A stretch of DNA of 52,042 nucleotides from Acidimicrobiaceae bacterium (GCA_003133405.1 PKXH01000075.1:7386-59427), one strand, 5' to 3'. Positions 31,932 through 40,859 are shown, counted from the stretch's first letter. The notes: a model not told the origin generated them from the letters alone. A program made the numbers and translations.

Positions 31932-32816
31932 TTAGGAGAGGGCTCCATTGAGAACAATCTCGCTCGAGGTCAACGCACCGGCCGTCTCGTGGTACTTGGC
32001 CAGAATCGCGTGATAGGTCCCATTCGCGATCAACGTCTTCATCGCGGCTTGAATGGCCTGGGCCAACTGCGCGCCGGCGGTGGTCTTGGGTGTGGCAATT
32101 CCATAGGGCGCCACGTTCACCGCACTACCGAGAACCTTGAACTTTCCTTTGCTGGTAGCCGCGATATAAGCCGCTACTTGGCTATCAACGAAACCAACGT
32201 CCGCCTGGCCCGACAACACCGCCAAATTGGCCGTCGTCTGTGTTGGGTATCCCGTAATTATGATCTGCTTGCCGGCCGGACACGCCTTCGACGCTTTTGT
32301 AGCGTCTTTCTGCTCACTGGTGTCCGTCTCCACTGCAACCTTCAAGCCGCAAAAGCTCTTGAAGCCTGTAAAGACAACCTTCGAGCTCGACTTCGCGTAG
32401 ACGCCTTCTCCCGCCTGGTAGTAGTCAACAAAGTTGACTTGCAGCTCGCGCGACTTCTCGTCGGTGAACGAAGAGTTACCTATCTGGTACCGGCCGGACT
32501 TGATGCCGGCCAGGATTGTGGCAAAGACTGCGGCGTTCTCGTTGATCTTGATGCCGAGGGTCGTGGCGACCGCCTTCATCAAGTCGACGTCAAAGCCCAC
32601 CATGGTGGTGCCGACCATGTATTCGTCGGGCGCGTAGGTGGCGTCCGTCGCCACCTGAAGGGTCGTGTGCTTATAGGTGGTCGGCACCAACTTGGCGTCG
32701 ACGGCGTTGTAGGTGCCTTTGGTGGAGGCGGCCCCGGCGACCACGCTGGAAGCCAGCATCAGCGAGCCAATTCCCACCATGACGAGTACCTGACGAACCC
32801 GCGATATCCGCTGCAT
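31932..32816 (-). CDS. ABC transporter substrate-binding protein, family 3 (amino acid type)
   Basis: Signal peptide; 'LQVATDATYAPDEYMV..TMVGFDVDLMKAVATTLGI'. Confidence 0.93.
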   Translation of the reverse strand: MQRISRVRQVLVMVGIGSLMLASSVVAGAASTKGTYNAVDAKLVPTTYKHTTLQVATDATYAPDEYMVGTTMVGFDVDLMKAVATTLGIKINENAAVFATILAGIKSGRYQIGNSSFTDEKSRELQVNFVDYYQAGEGVYAKSSSKVVFTGFKSFCGLKVAVETDTSEQKDATKASKACPAGKQIIITGYPTQTTANLAVLSGQADVGFVDSQVAAYIAATSKGKFKVLGSAVNVAPYGIATPKTTAGAQLAQAIQAAMKTLIANGTYHAILAKYHETAGALTSSEIVLNGALS

Positions 32817-32936
32817 GAAATCTCCCTATGTGTTCTGTTCCGCCGTGTGCGGCGTCAGGCCACCATTGATACCAGATTTCGGCGAAGGACGAGCGGCGGG
32901 TGGAGATCAGGCGTCAAAACGTGCATTCACCAGACG

Positions 32937-34403
32937 TCACGGGACGGACTGCCTCAATGGCGTCAAGCCGAGGTCGCTCGGCCAAAAGCCCAGGCGATCG
33001 CGCGACAAGAGCATGTCGGTCAGATCGTGACGCAAGTGCGCTTGGCGCCAGACCAGCTGCCGTTGCGCCGCGTGCAACACTCGCTCAAGGTCACGACATT
33101 CGGTACGCCACGTCGGATCCGCGGCCAAATCAAAGCACCGATACGAGCCATCGCCAAACTGCACGTAGGCGAGGTCGTCACTCACCGAGACCGCGAGGTT
33201 GCGTCGGGCGAGGGCGTGACTGGTCGGTTGTGGTGACGTCGCGACGCCGAGCCAAAGGTATCGATTGTCCCATTCGTAGTGCGCGGTGTCGCGCCACGCG
33301 ACCTCGGTCCCAGCAAAGAGTGGCGCCAACGAACGACCGTCGCACTGGACCGGCTCTTCCACTCCCAACGCGTCGGCCAGCGTCGGTAGCAGGTCCACGT
33401 TCTCCGTGAAATGGTGAATCGCCGTTCCGCCACTGACTCGAGGGTCGCGCCAGAGTCCAATGATGTGATAGCTCTGAGGAAAGAATCCCAACTTTTCAAT
33501 GAGTCCGTGGTCGCCGAGTTGCTCACCGTGGTCAGACGTGACGACCACCAGTGTGTCATCCCACTCTCCACGCTCTTCAATCGCACAAACCACTCTGCCC
33601 AGTTGGGCGTCAACCTCTGAGATCATGCCGAAGTACTGGGCAATGAGATACCTCATCGCGCCTTCGTCGCTCGGGGCCGCGGCGGCCCTCCATTTCAGCG
33701 CCGCCTCGTGAAGCGGATGACGCTGGCCGCTCTCCACCGGGGCGACGGGCATCGCCACGTCCGCGGGGTCGTACATCTTGGAGAACTCGCCGGCCGCCGC
33801 GTAGGGCGGGTGCGGGCGCAGGTAGCTGAGATGAGCGAACCAGCCGCCTTCTTGCACTTCGAGCCATTCGAGAAAACGAGTCGTCAAGAAACCACTCAAC
33901 GAGTCCTCAGCCGGTCTGTCGGGTTCGCCGCGCAGCGGACCCGCCCACCCACTCTCTACGTCGTAGCCCTTCGCTCGTAAGTACTGCACCCAACCGGCTT
34001 GACTTTCCGGCAGGTACAACCCGACCGAAAAACCCGGCAAGATCCCGTCGTAGTAATCGAGACGGGGGTCGTCCTCGCCGTTGGCTCGGTAGGGATCAAG
34101 GCCCTGATCCGTGTAGCCAAACAGGGTCGGGTCAAAGCCCGCCCGACGGGCCACCAAGGCGAGATTGTCAAAGCCGCGCGCCAAGGGCGTACCGTTCGCT
34201 ACCACCCGATTGTTCATCTGGTACATGCCGGTGTAGAGCGCAGCTCGTCCAGGCGAACACGGCGCCGCCTGGGAAAAGTGTCGCTCGAGGCGCACGCCCT
34301 CGGCCGCCACGCGATCGAGCGTCGGCGTGGCGACCAGCGGATGGCCCGCCGCGCCGTAGGCGTCACCTCGAAACTGATCGAGCGTGATGAAGAGCACGTT
34401 CAC
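32937..34403 (-). CDS. Sulfatase / phosphonate monoester hydrolase-like alkaline phosphatase superfamily enzyme
   Basis: 'NVLFITLDQFRGDAYGAAGHPLVATPTLDRVAAEG', FGly-type site 'CSPGRAALYTGMYQMNNR', 'VTSDHGEQLGDHGLIEK'. Confidence 0.92.
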   Translation of the reverse strand: MNVLFITLDQFRGDAYGAAGHPLVATPTLDRVAAEGVRLERHFSQAAPCSPGRAALYTGMYQMNNRVVANGTPLARGFDNLALVARRAGFDPTLFGYTDQGLDPYRANGEDDPRLDYYDGILPGFSVGLYLPESQAGWVQYLRAKGYDVESGWAGPLRGEPDRPAEDSLSGFLTTRFLEWLEVQEGGWFAHLSYLRPHPPYAAAGEFSKMYDPADVAMPVAPVESGQRHPLHEAALKWRAAAAPSDEGAMRYLIAQYFGMISEVDAQLGRVVCAIEERGEWDDTLVVVTSDHGEQLGDHGLIEKLGFFPQSYHIIGLWRDPRVSGGTAIHHFTENVDLLPTLADALGVEEPVQCDGRSLAPLFAGTEVAWRDTAHYEWDNRYLWLGVATSPQPTSHALARRNLAVSVSDDLAYVQFGDGSYRCFDLAADPTWRTECRDLERVLHAAQRQLVWRQAHLRHDLTDMLLSRDRLGFWPSDLGLTPLRQSVP

Positions 34404-35359
34404 GACGCCGGGTCCTCGACCAAGCGATGCAAATGGGCCGCAAGATCATCCACGACCTCCAGTGCCTCAGGCACCACGGCGCCCATCTCCAAGAATCCGT
34501 GGACCATGCCCTGGGCCTCGAGTAGCTCAACGGGTACGCCACAATGTCGAAGCAACCCCGCGTACGCCACCGCCTCGTCGCGCAAGGGATCACACTCAGC
34601 CACGACCACCACTGCCGGGGCAGAACCGGAGAGATCGAGGCGAAGTAACGGCGTCACGCGTGGATCGTTGTGGTCGCCGAAGTGGCCAAGGTACTGACGG
34701 TAGTCGTAGCGAAGGTGATCAAGATTAAGAAGGTACCCCGTGGCAAACGTATGCGCCGATTCGGTCATCAGCTCGGGACCCAACGTCGGATAGATCAATA
34801 CTTGAGCCGCGAGGACGAGCCCCTCGTCGCGCAGCAGCGCGGCGGCCACGGTGGTGAGGTTGGCGCCGGCCGATTCGCCCATGATGATGAGACGGGAGTT
34901 CGCCACACCGAATTCGCTTCGATGCTCCGCCACGTAACGAATCGCGTCCACCGCGTCGTTCAATCCCGCCGGAAAGGGGTGCTCGGGTGCGAGGCGGTAG
35001 TCGATCGCTAAGAACCGCATTTTGGTGTCCGACGCCAATCGACGACAGAGCCACTCGTGCGTGTCGAGGTCCCCCGTGACGAAGCTACCGCCGTGAAAGT
35101 AGATCACCAGAGCATGGGACTCCTCGCTCAATGGTACGTATAGGCGAGCACGAATCGTTCGATCGTCGACTTCGATGGTGCGCTCCTCTTGGCTCGCCAT
35201 TGGCGCCATCGCGCCCCGAAGGGCGAGCGCCTCATCGCGAAAGGACTGACGACGTTCTTCGACGCTCACGCTCGACGGATCCACTGGTGGCCGCTCACGC
35301 GCTTGACGAAGGATTGGCTCAAAGGCTGGATGGACCACGTGCACCTCCTGGGCCAACAC
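34400..35359 (-). CDS. Alpha/beta hydrolase (HSL-type esterase/lipase)
   Basis: Oxyanion 'YFHGGSFVTGDLDTHEWLCRRLA', nucleophile elbow 'MGESAGANL', 'DPLRDEAVAYAGLLR'. Confidence 0.94.
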   Translation of the reverse strand: MLAQEVHVVHPAFEPILRQARERPPVDPSSVSVEERRQSFRDEALALRGAMAPMASQEERTIEVDDRTIRARLYVPLSEESHALVIYFHGGSFVTGDLDTHEWLCRRLASDTKMRFLAIDYRLAPEHPFPAGLNDAVDAIRYVAEHRSEFGVANSRLIIMGESAGANLTTVAAALLRDEGLVLAAQVLIYPTLGPELMTESAHTFATGYLLNLDHLRYDYRQYLGHFGDHNDPRVTPLLRLDLSGSAPAVVVVAECDPLRDEAVAYAGLLRHCGVPVELLEAQGMVHGFLEMGAVVPEALEVVDDLAAHLHRLVEDPAS

Positions 35360-35421
35360 TAGGCAACGTTGTGATCATGGTCTCAACGGCGCAATGGGCG
35401 AGCCGTTTATAGAATCGACAA

Positions 35422-35970
35422 ATGGCGGCGAATGATTCAGCGTATCTTCGGGTGGCAAACGGGTTTGGCCATACGCTGTCATCCGTCCAGGATGGGCAAT
35501 GGGAGAACCGGACGCCGTGTGACGAGTGGAACGCGAGCGAACTCGTGGGACACGTCGTGGCGACGCATCAACGGGTGTACTCGATAGTGAATCCGAGTGG
35601 CATTGATGAACTCGACCACGACGCAACTCTTCTCGATCAGTGGAACGTCGTGACCACGACGTTGCGGCAAGCCCTTCACGACCCCGTGCTGGCTAATGCG
35701 CCAGTTCAAACCAGAGCCGGTGAACAACCGTTTTCCGCGCTCGTGGAGGGTTTGGTGATGATTGACACGCTCTGTCACACGTGGGACCTCGCGAGGGCCA
35801 TCGATGCCAACGAGTTGCTGGACGAGGCGGCCGTGGCGATCGCGTACGACAAATTGACAGAGATGGGTAGCGCCATCCGAGTTCCCGGGGGCTTTAAAGA
35901 CCCCGTTGCCCCGCATCCACACGCCGACGCCCAGACGCGGTTCCTCAATTTCACCGGGCGTAGCGTTTGA
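35422..35970 (+). CDS. TIGR03086-type DinB-like/mycothiol-dependent isomerase-fold protein
   Basis: 'QWENRTPCDEWNASELVGHVVATHQR', 'MIDTLCHTWDLARAI'. Confidence 0.85.
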   Translation: MAANDSAYLRVANGFGHTLSSVQDGQWENRTPCDEWNASELVGHVVATHQRVYSIVNPSGIDELDHDATLLDQWNVVTTTLRQALHDPVLANAPVQTRAGEQPFSALVEGLVMIDTLCHTWDLARAIDANELLDEAAVAIAYDKLTEMGSAIRVPGGFKDPVAPHPHADAQTRFLNFTGRSV

Positions 35971-35973
35971 GCA

Positions 35974-36798
35974 TTAAGTGTTCGCCGCGCGAACGGTCAC
36001 GGTAACGAAGAAGAGCCGGCTGGCCATCAGGCACTGGGGGTAGCAGGCTGGATTCCCGACGGCGGAGACGCGCGCAGTGCCTGGCGCGATGGCGCGAAAG
36101 ACGTAGAGACCGGCGACGGGGTTCATCTCAGGCAGGGCGACCAAAACTCGCGGATCAGAAGAGACCGCAGTGTTCCAGACCAGCGGCGAGGCGAGCAGGC
36201 GCACGGTCAATTGGTCGCCGACGGCGAGGGCGTAGTGGCGACCGGAGTCGACCAGCGTGACGGTGGCGTTGCGGGGCCGGGTGAGGACGAACGAGGTTGT
36301 GGTGCGCAGGGACAGCCCCGAGAAATTCACGCTGAAGATATAGCGTCCGGCGGGCGTGGGCAGATCGGGATGGCCGGTCCGCTGGTCCCAGGTGAGCCGG
36401 TCGCGATAGGTGGCCCCAGGGGCGAGGGTCCGTTGGCGCAGATAATAGGCGCAGGGCGCCGGGCCGCCACCGAACCAGCACGAACCCCAGACAGTGACGC
36501 CGGCGGAGTTGGTGAGGAGGAAACTCGGCGAGAAGGGACCGGTGGCGTACGAGCAGGCGGCGGCGGAGTGGTTGTGCAGCGCAACAGTGACGTGCACCAG
36601 GGCGCCGCTGGTGTAGTACTGCTGGTCGGGTGTGGCCGAAAGCGTGACCTGGGTCGAAGTGCAGCCCGAGGGTATGACACTAGAGGCGGCAGGACCGGAT
36701 TCGAGTAAGGGCGCCATGGCAGATGCCACCACCAGGGCGATAAGAACGGTGAGGGACCGAACATCACGTCTCATGCTGTCCTCCTCTGACATCTCCAT
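35974..36798 (-). CDS. Secreted hypothetical protein with two beta-rich domains
   Basis: N-terminal signal peptide 'LTVLIALVVASAMAPLLESGPAASS'; codirectional frame with atypical antisense ORFs; no certain family. Confidence 0.75.
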   Translation of the reverse strand: MEMSEEDSMRRDVRSLTVLIALVVASAMAPLLESGPAASSVIPSGCTSTQVTLSATPDQQYYTSGALVHVTVALHNHSAAACSYATGPFSPSFLLTNSAGVTVWGSCWFGGGPAPCAYYLRQRTLAPGATYRDRLTWDQRTGHPDLPTPAGRYIFSVNFSGLSLRTTTSFVLTRPRNATVTLVDSGRHYALAVGDQLTVRLLASPLVWNTAVSSDPRVLVALPEMNPVAGLYVFRAIAPGTARVSAVGNPACYPQCLMASRLFFVTVTVRAANT

Positions 36799-37109
36799 AC
36801 TGTCCGCAGCGGAATGAAACTGTCGCAGCGCTTGCGAGGAACCAGAAGTTCCGGCTCAGGATCACTGAACTGGGACATACATGCTTGTGAGGACGCATAT
36901 ACCTGCACACCCCGTGAAGGGGTACGCACCTAGGTCGCGAAGGCTAGGCGTTACTCGAGACTGGATCGTGACGATGTCGAATAACATCACTATTTCGGTC
37001 GTTTGCCAATGCTTGATTTCGTTGATATTGGTGAGTTTTCTCTTTTCCAACCGTACCTAGGTGTTCGGAACGACGTGCCTTGGCCCCTGGCGCGGGTACC
37101 GTAAGTCAG

Positions 37110-37349
37110 ATGAGTCCCTTTCACCGGCGCAAGAACGAGGTCGAGAAGGCTCCGAATCAGCCGGACTACCTCGAGGGATTCCTGGCAGAACCGGCCGACG
37201 TGGGTACCAGCGAGGCCGATGTCGAAGCTGTCGAAAAGGCTGACGCGGTTCGCTCAGCAGAGCAAGACCGGATCACTCAGCTCGTCAAGACCGAAGAGGC
37301 CTTTGACAAGAACGCCCCGGGGCCGACGATTCGCGACACACCTCTCTGA
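37110..37349 (+). CDS. Small charged hypothetical protein (79 aa)
   Basis: ATG with the ORF 'MSPFHRRKNEVEKAPNQPDYLEGF...'; followed by strong hairpin 37364-37398. Confidence 0.5.
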   Translation: MSPFHRRKNEVEKAPNQPDYLEGFLAEPADVGTSEADVEAVEKADAVRSAEQDRITQLVKTEEAFDKNAPGPTIRDTPL

Positions 37350-37363
37350 CCTCGGATCGAGCA

Positions 37364-37398
37364 GAAGTCCCGGGTGAGGGACTCTCAACCGGGACTTC
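37364..37398 (+). terminator. Inverted repeat, 10-bp perfect stem, likely terminator of the 79-aa ORF
   Basis: GAAGTCCCGG (37364-37373) ... CCGGGACTTC (37389-37398). Confidence 0.6.
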
Positions 37399-37445
37399 GG
37401 TGCATCAAAAGAGGCACTTATGTGCGAAACTCGTCGCGTCGGACG
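37392..37445. repeat. Left copy of a degenerate direct repeat of the tRNA-Gly 3' flank
   Basis: ggacttcggtgcatcaaaa (37392-37410) identical to 38785-38803, followed by degenerate similarity through 'aaactcgt' and 'cggacg'. Confidence 0.8.
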
Positions 37446-37521
37446 TCAGTCGATGAACTTTCCGAGCCGTCCTTCAGAGAATTAAGCAGGTTTGAGTTCG
37501 GCCGTAGCCCCGATGACGAAC

Positions 37522-38703
37522 TCAGTGAAGCGTATGGATCAAGGCGCCGGTGGCCGCCGAGTAGTCAAGTATTCCACTTAACGTGACGGTCAGCACTTGG
37601 CCGCCCGCGATGACTAGCGCCTCGGGGCTATAGGCCAAAGACCCACCGTTGCCGAGTGTGGCGACTCTGGTCAACGATCCGGAGATGGCACGAAACTCGG
37701 TCATCTTTGCAGTGCCCGAGTCGTTCACCCAGACGTTGGTCCCGTCGGTGACAATCCCTCCAAGTATCCCCCACGTCGAGCTGATGAGCGAAGTGGTTAG
37801 GGGAAAGCGATACGACAATCCCTTGACAACCCGCGTCACCTTGCCGGTCTTTGCGTTCACGAAGGCGATTCCATTGACTGACCCTTTCGGGGCGCCGAAG
37901 CCTGCATTGGAAGCGGTAATTTTTGATCCAGCAACGGTGACCGGAACGTAGAGAGTCGATGCGGTGGCGGCAAAGTACTGCGAGCCAGCCAAGAAGGGAT
38001 CAGTGAAGTGGGTTACTTCGGCGCCAGTGGCCGTATTAATCTCGATGAACTGCTGGGTCCCGAGGTGAGCGGGCACCGGCTCAGTGAAGACCCACAGGTC
38101 GTGGCTGCTCTGGGTAAAATTGGCGTGGAGTCCCAGAGAGCTCGTCTTGATAGTTCGTGTGATCTTACCGGTGGCGACGCTGATCTCGGTGACCGAAAAG
38201 TCGCTCCGGTAGCTGTTGGTGCTGGAGGAAGTACCGACGTAGACGGTCCCGTTGGCGACCGTCATGTTGCCACACTGCACTAAGCCCAGCGAGGCGCAGG
38301 TGAAGGTACGCCTCACAGCACCGGTGGTGACGTTCATTTCGGTAAAGGTGTAGTCCACATAAGGATCCTGCAGGCCAACCTTTCCCCCGCCAGCGTCGGC
38401 CTCGACGACGATCTTGCCGGTTATCGCCAGACCCAGCGGTATGGAGTCACCAGCCTTCTGCGCGGGCGTGGAGAGGGTTCCCAGTGTGCGGCCCGTCGCC
38501 AGGTCGAAGTGCTCAAGATAGGTAGTTTTAACTCCGGCGACAACGCTGGCCCACACCGATGTGCCGTTGCTCGCAATCTGGATGTAGGAGCGCGGGACGC
38601 TCGAAGCTCCCGCCGACTGCGCGGCGACAGAAGCGGCAGGCAGTAGCGCGGCAACTGCTAGTAGCGCGACCGTGGCGGCAGACCGAGGCGGGGACATGTT
38701 CAC
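37522..38703 (-). CDS. Secreted beta-propeller-like protein
   Basis: Signal peptide 'AATVALLAVAALLPAASVAAQSAG'; repeated 'V.VNDSGTAKMTEF..ISGSLTRVATL', 'DLATGRTLGTL', 'NVTTGAVRRTF', 'SVATGKITRTI' blade-like motifs. Confidence 0.82.
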   Translation of the reverse strand: MNMSPPRSAATVALLAVAALLPAASVAAQSAGASSVPRSYIQIASNGTSVWASVVAGVKTTYLEHFDLATGRTLGTLSTPAQKAGDSIPLGLAITGKIVVEADAGGGKVGLQDPYVDYTFTEMNVTTGAVRRTFTCASLGLVQCGNMTVANGTVYVGTSSSTNSYRSDFSVTEISVATGKITRTIKTSSLGLHANFTQSSHDLWVFTEPVPAHLGTQQFIEINTATGAEVTHFTDPFLAGSQYFAATASTLYVPVTVAGSKITASNAGFGAPKGSVNGIAFVNAKTGKVTRVVKGLSYRFPLTTSLISSTWGILGGIVTDGTNVWVNDSGTAKMTEFRAISGSLTRVATLGNGGSLAYSPEALVIAGGQVLTVTLSGILDYSAATGALIHTLH

Positions 38704-38750
38704 CAGGCTCCTACTTTGTGGTTAACAAATCTGTTCAGGGCAGCAGTTGT

Positions 38751-38781
38751 TTATAAGGGGGGCGGAGCGTGCTCTCGTCAA
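38751..38781 (-). promoter_or_regulatory. Putative promoter of the beta-propeller gene
   Basis: Minus strand TTGACG (38776-38781) and TTATAA(A) (38751-38756), 19-bp spacer. Confidence 0.35.
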
Positions 38782-38784
38782 GAC

Positions 38785-38837
38785 GGACTTCGGTGCATCA
38801 AAACGGTTACTTAGTTGCAAAACTCGTGGAGCGGACG
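38785..38837. repeat. Right copy of the direct repeat, extending into the tRNA-Gly 3' end
   Basis: Same 19-nt core as 37392-37410 plus degenerate continuation. Confidence 0.8.
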
Positions 38838-38902
38838 ACCGGGCTCGAACCGGCGACCTCGACCTTGGCAAGGTCGCGCTCTACCAACTGAGCTACGTCC
38901 GC
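38827..38902 (-). tRNA. tRNA-Gly (anticodon GCC), CCA encoded
   Basis: Minus strand GCGGACG TA GCTC AGTTGGTA GAGC G CGACC TTGCCAA GGTCG AGGTC GCCGG TTCGAGC CCGGT CGTCCGC T CCA. Confidence 0.96.
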
Positions 38903-38948
38903 GTGGTAGTTCAATTGTAGCCCACGAGAGGCCGCAAACGCCTCCCAG

Positions 38949-40379
38949 CTATCCCGGCGTCGAGGCGATGAGTGCCTTGGCCTCTTCGAACATATAGTCA
39001 CGCAGCGTGGCGAGATCGTGCATCCGATCAGCGCAGCCCAAGAGTCCGAACTCAAGGTACTGCTCGAATCCCAGCACCGTCACGTTGAGCGAAAACGCGC
39101 CGAAGAGCGGTCCCACCGGCGCGGCCGAGGCGACGCGGTGGCCGCTGAGCCACAGGGGCACCGGAGGACCAGGGACCGACGAGATCATTAGATTCGCCAT
39201 CGGCAAGTGATCGAAGAGTCCAAAGGCCGATATGAGCCTGGCGCCCAGCGAGATCAGCGTCGGACCCAGCACGCGCGGCAAGTCCTGGAAAATCTTCGCG
39301 CGGTGATCGCGTTGCTCGCCGAGCGTCTTGTTGGCGTCACTCGATATCACGCGCAGGCGTTCCTCGGGGTCCTCGATATCGGTATGCAGGGCCACCAGCA
39401 TGCCCGAGATCTGATTGCCCATTTCGGCGGTGTCACCCGCACCGCGCACGTTGATCGGCACAAAAGCGATGAGATCTCGTTTTAGGACCTCCCCGCGGTC
39501 ATGGAGGAGTCGCCGTAGCGCGCCGCTCGTGGTCGCCATCACAAAGTCCGTGACGCTCGCGCCTCGAACCTTCGCCGCGCGCTTCACCTCCGCGAGTGGC
39601 ACTCGCGTGCGGTGAAAGGATTTCTCGATGCCGGCCGCCCCGTTGAGTGACGTGCGCCGCGCTTCAAAGATTGAGGGTTGGTCCGGCGTGGCGTGTCGAC
39701 GCCCGTGCACCGCGATCACCTGGATCAGCGCGCGAACTATCTCATAGAAGCGACTCCCCCACGAGCGCAGGTTGTCCAGAACGAGTTGGGGACGTTGGCG
39801 CACTCGCCTAATGCCCAGACGTAAGAGACCCAGTGACGTCGTGGCCGTGGGCCCGACGTCGTCGACCTCGACCTTGGGTTCAGGTGGGCGCACCTCGGGT
39901 GAGATGTCAAAGAGGTTCGCAAAGGTCTCAGCCCCCGAAACGCCGTCAGCCAGCGCGTGGTGCACCTTTAGAGCCAACGCCGCTCGACCGTCTTCGAGTC
40001 CTTCGATCACGAGCAGTTGCCAGAGCGGGCGCTGCGGAGAGAGCGGGCGCGAGAAAAACTCGGAGATGAGGGCGTCGAATTGGTCAGGCGATCCCGGCGA
40101 CGGTACGACCACGCGCACCACGTGTCGATGGAGGTCGAATTTCTCGTCGTGAATCAATATCGGCCAGGTCATGTCCAAGGGCGCGCGCACAACACGTTGG
40201 GTCAAGACCGGAATCTCGTGGAGCCTCGAAGCGACGTTGGCCCGAATGAGTTCGAATCGCTCCCGGGGATCGGCCACGTCACCAAAATCGAGCTCAATAA
40301 CGGCACCGATGTTCATCGCGGTGCCGGGCGTCTCGAGCAAGAGAAAAGCGCTATCGAGGGGATCGAGAAATTTCGTCAT
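38949..40379 (-). CDS. Wax ester synthase/diacylglycerol acyltransferase (WS/DGAT)
   Basis: 'RPLWQLLVIEGLEDGRAALALKVHHALADGVSGAE' (HHxxxDG), 'NLMISSVPGPPVPLWLSGHRV'. Confidence 0.95.
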   Translation of the reverse strand: MTKFLDPLDSAFLLLETPGTAMNIGAVIELDFGDVADPRERFELIRANVASRLHEIPVLTQRVVRAPLDMTWPILIHDEKFDLHRHVVRVVVPSPGSPDQFDALISEFFSRPLSPQRPLWQLLVIEGLEDGRAALALKVHHALADGVSGAETFANLFDISPEVRPPEPKVEVDDVGPTATTSLGLLRLGIRRVRQRPQLVLDNLRSWGSRFYEIVRALIQVIAVHGRRHATPDQPSIFEARRTSLNGAAGIEKSFHRTRVPLAEVKRAAKVRGASVTDFVMATTSGALRRLLHDRGEVLKRDLIAFVPINVRGAGDTAEMGNQISGMLVALHTDIEDPEERLRVISSDANKTLGEQRDHRAKIFQDLPRVLGPTLISLGARLISAFGLFDHLPMANLMISSVPGPPVPLWLSGHRVASAAPVGPLFGAFSLNVTVLGFEQYLEFGLLGCADRMHDLATLRDYMFEEAKALIASTPG

Positions 40380-40810
40380 CGGCCGCTACTGCCAAAGCCG
40401 CCCTCGCCTCGAGCGGCGCCCGGTAGCTCCTCCACGACCTCAAAGTGCGACGCCACAAGGGGCACCACCACCAGTTGGGCGATTCGATCCCCCTTCTTCA
40501 CCTCGTAGTCGCGCTCTTCGTCCAAGTTGACGAGCGCGACTCTTAACTCGCCGCGATAGCCCGGGTCGATCAAGCCCGGTGCGTTCGCCAGCGTCACCCC
40601 GTGGTTGATGGCAAGTCCGCTTCGAGGCAAGACGAAGCCACCGTGGCCCTCGGGGATCGCGATCGCGAGACCGGTGGCGACGAGCGCTCTTCCTCCGCCG
40701 GCTTTGAGCGTGTACGATTCCACCGCCACCAGGTCACAGCCGGCGTCACCCTCGTTGGCGTAACGAGGCGTCACGGCGTCGGGACGCAGGACCTTGATGA
40801 AGATTTCCAT
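40376..40810 (-). CDS. dut: dUTP diphosphatase
   Basis: 'YANEGDAGCDL', 'LPRSGLAINHGVTLANAPGLIDPGYRGELRVALVN', 'RGEGGFGSSGR'. Confidence 0.97.
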   Translation of the reverse strand: MEIFIKVLRPDAVTPRYANEGDAGCDLVAVESYTLKAGGGRALVATGLAIAIPEGHGGFVLPRSGLAINHGVTLANAPGLIDPGYRGELRVALVNLDEERDYEVKKGDRIAQLVVVPLVASHFEVVEELPGAARGEGGFGSSGR

Positions 40811-40859
40811 TCCCGGAAGGCTACTCACGGCCCGAGATGTAATTCAGTAGTGTCGCACT

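Noticed and set aside
31989-33236. 415-aa + strand ORF antisense to the SBP and sulfatase genes
   Set aside because: Composition is Arg/Gly/His-rich as expected for antisense frames of high-GC DNA; the minus-strand genes have clear families
36862-37050. 62-aa minus ORF in the large intergenic region
   Set aside because: No homology recognised, no clear SD, short; insufficient support
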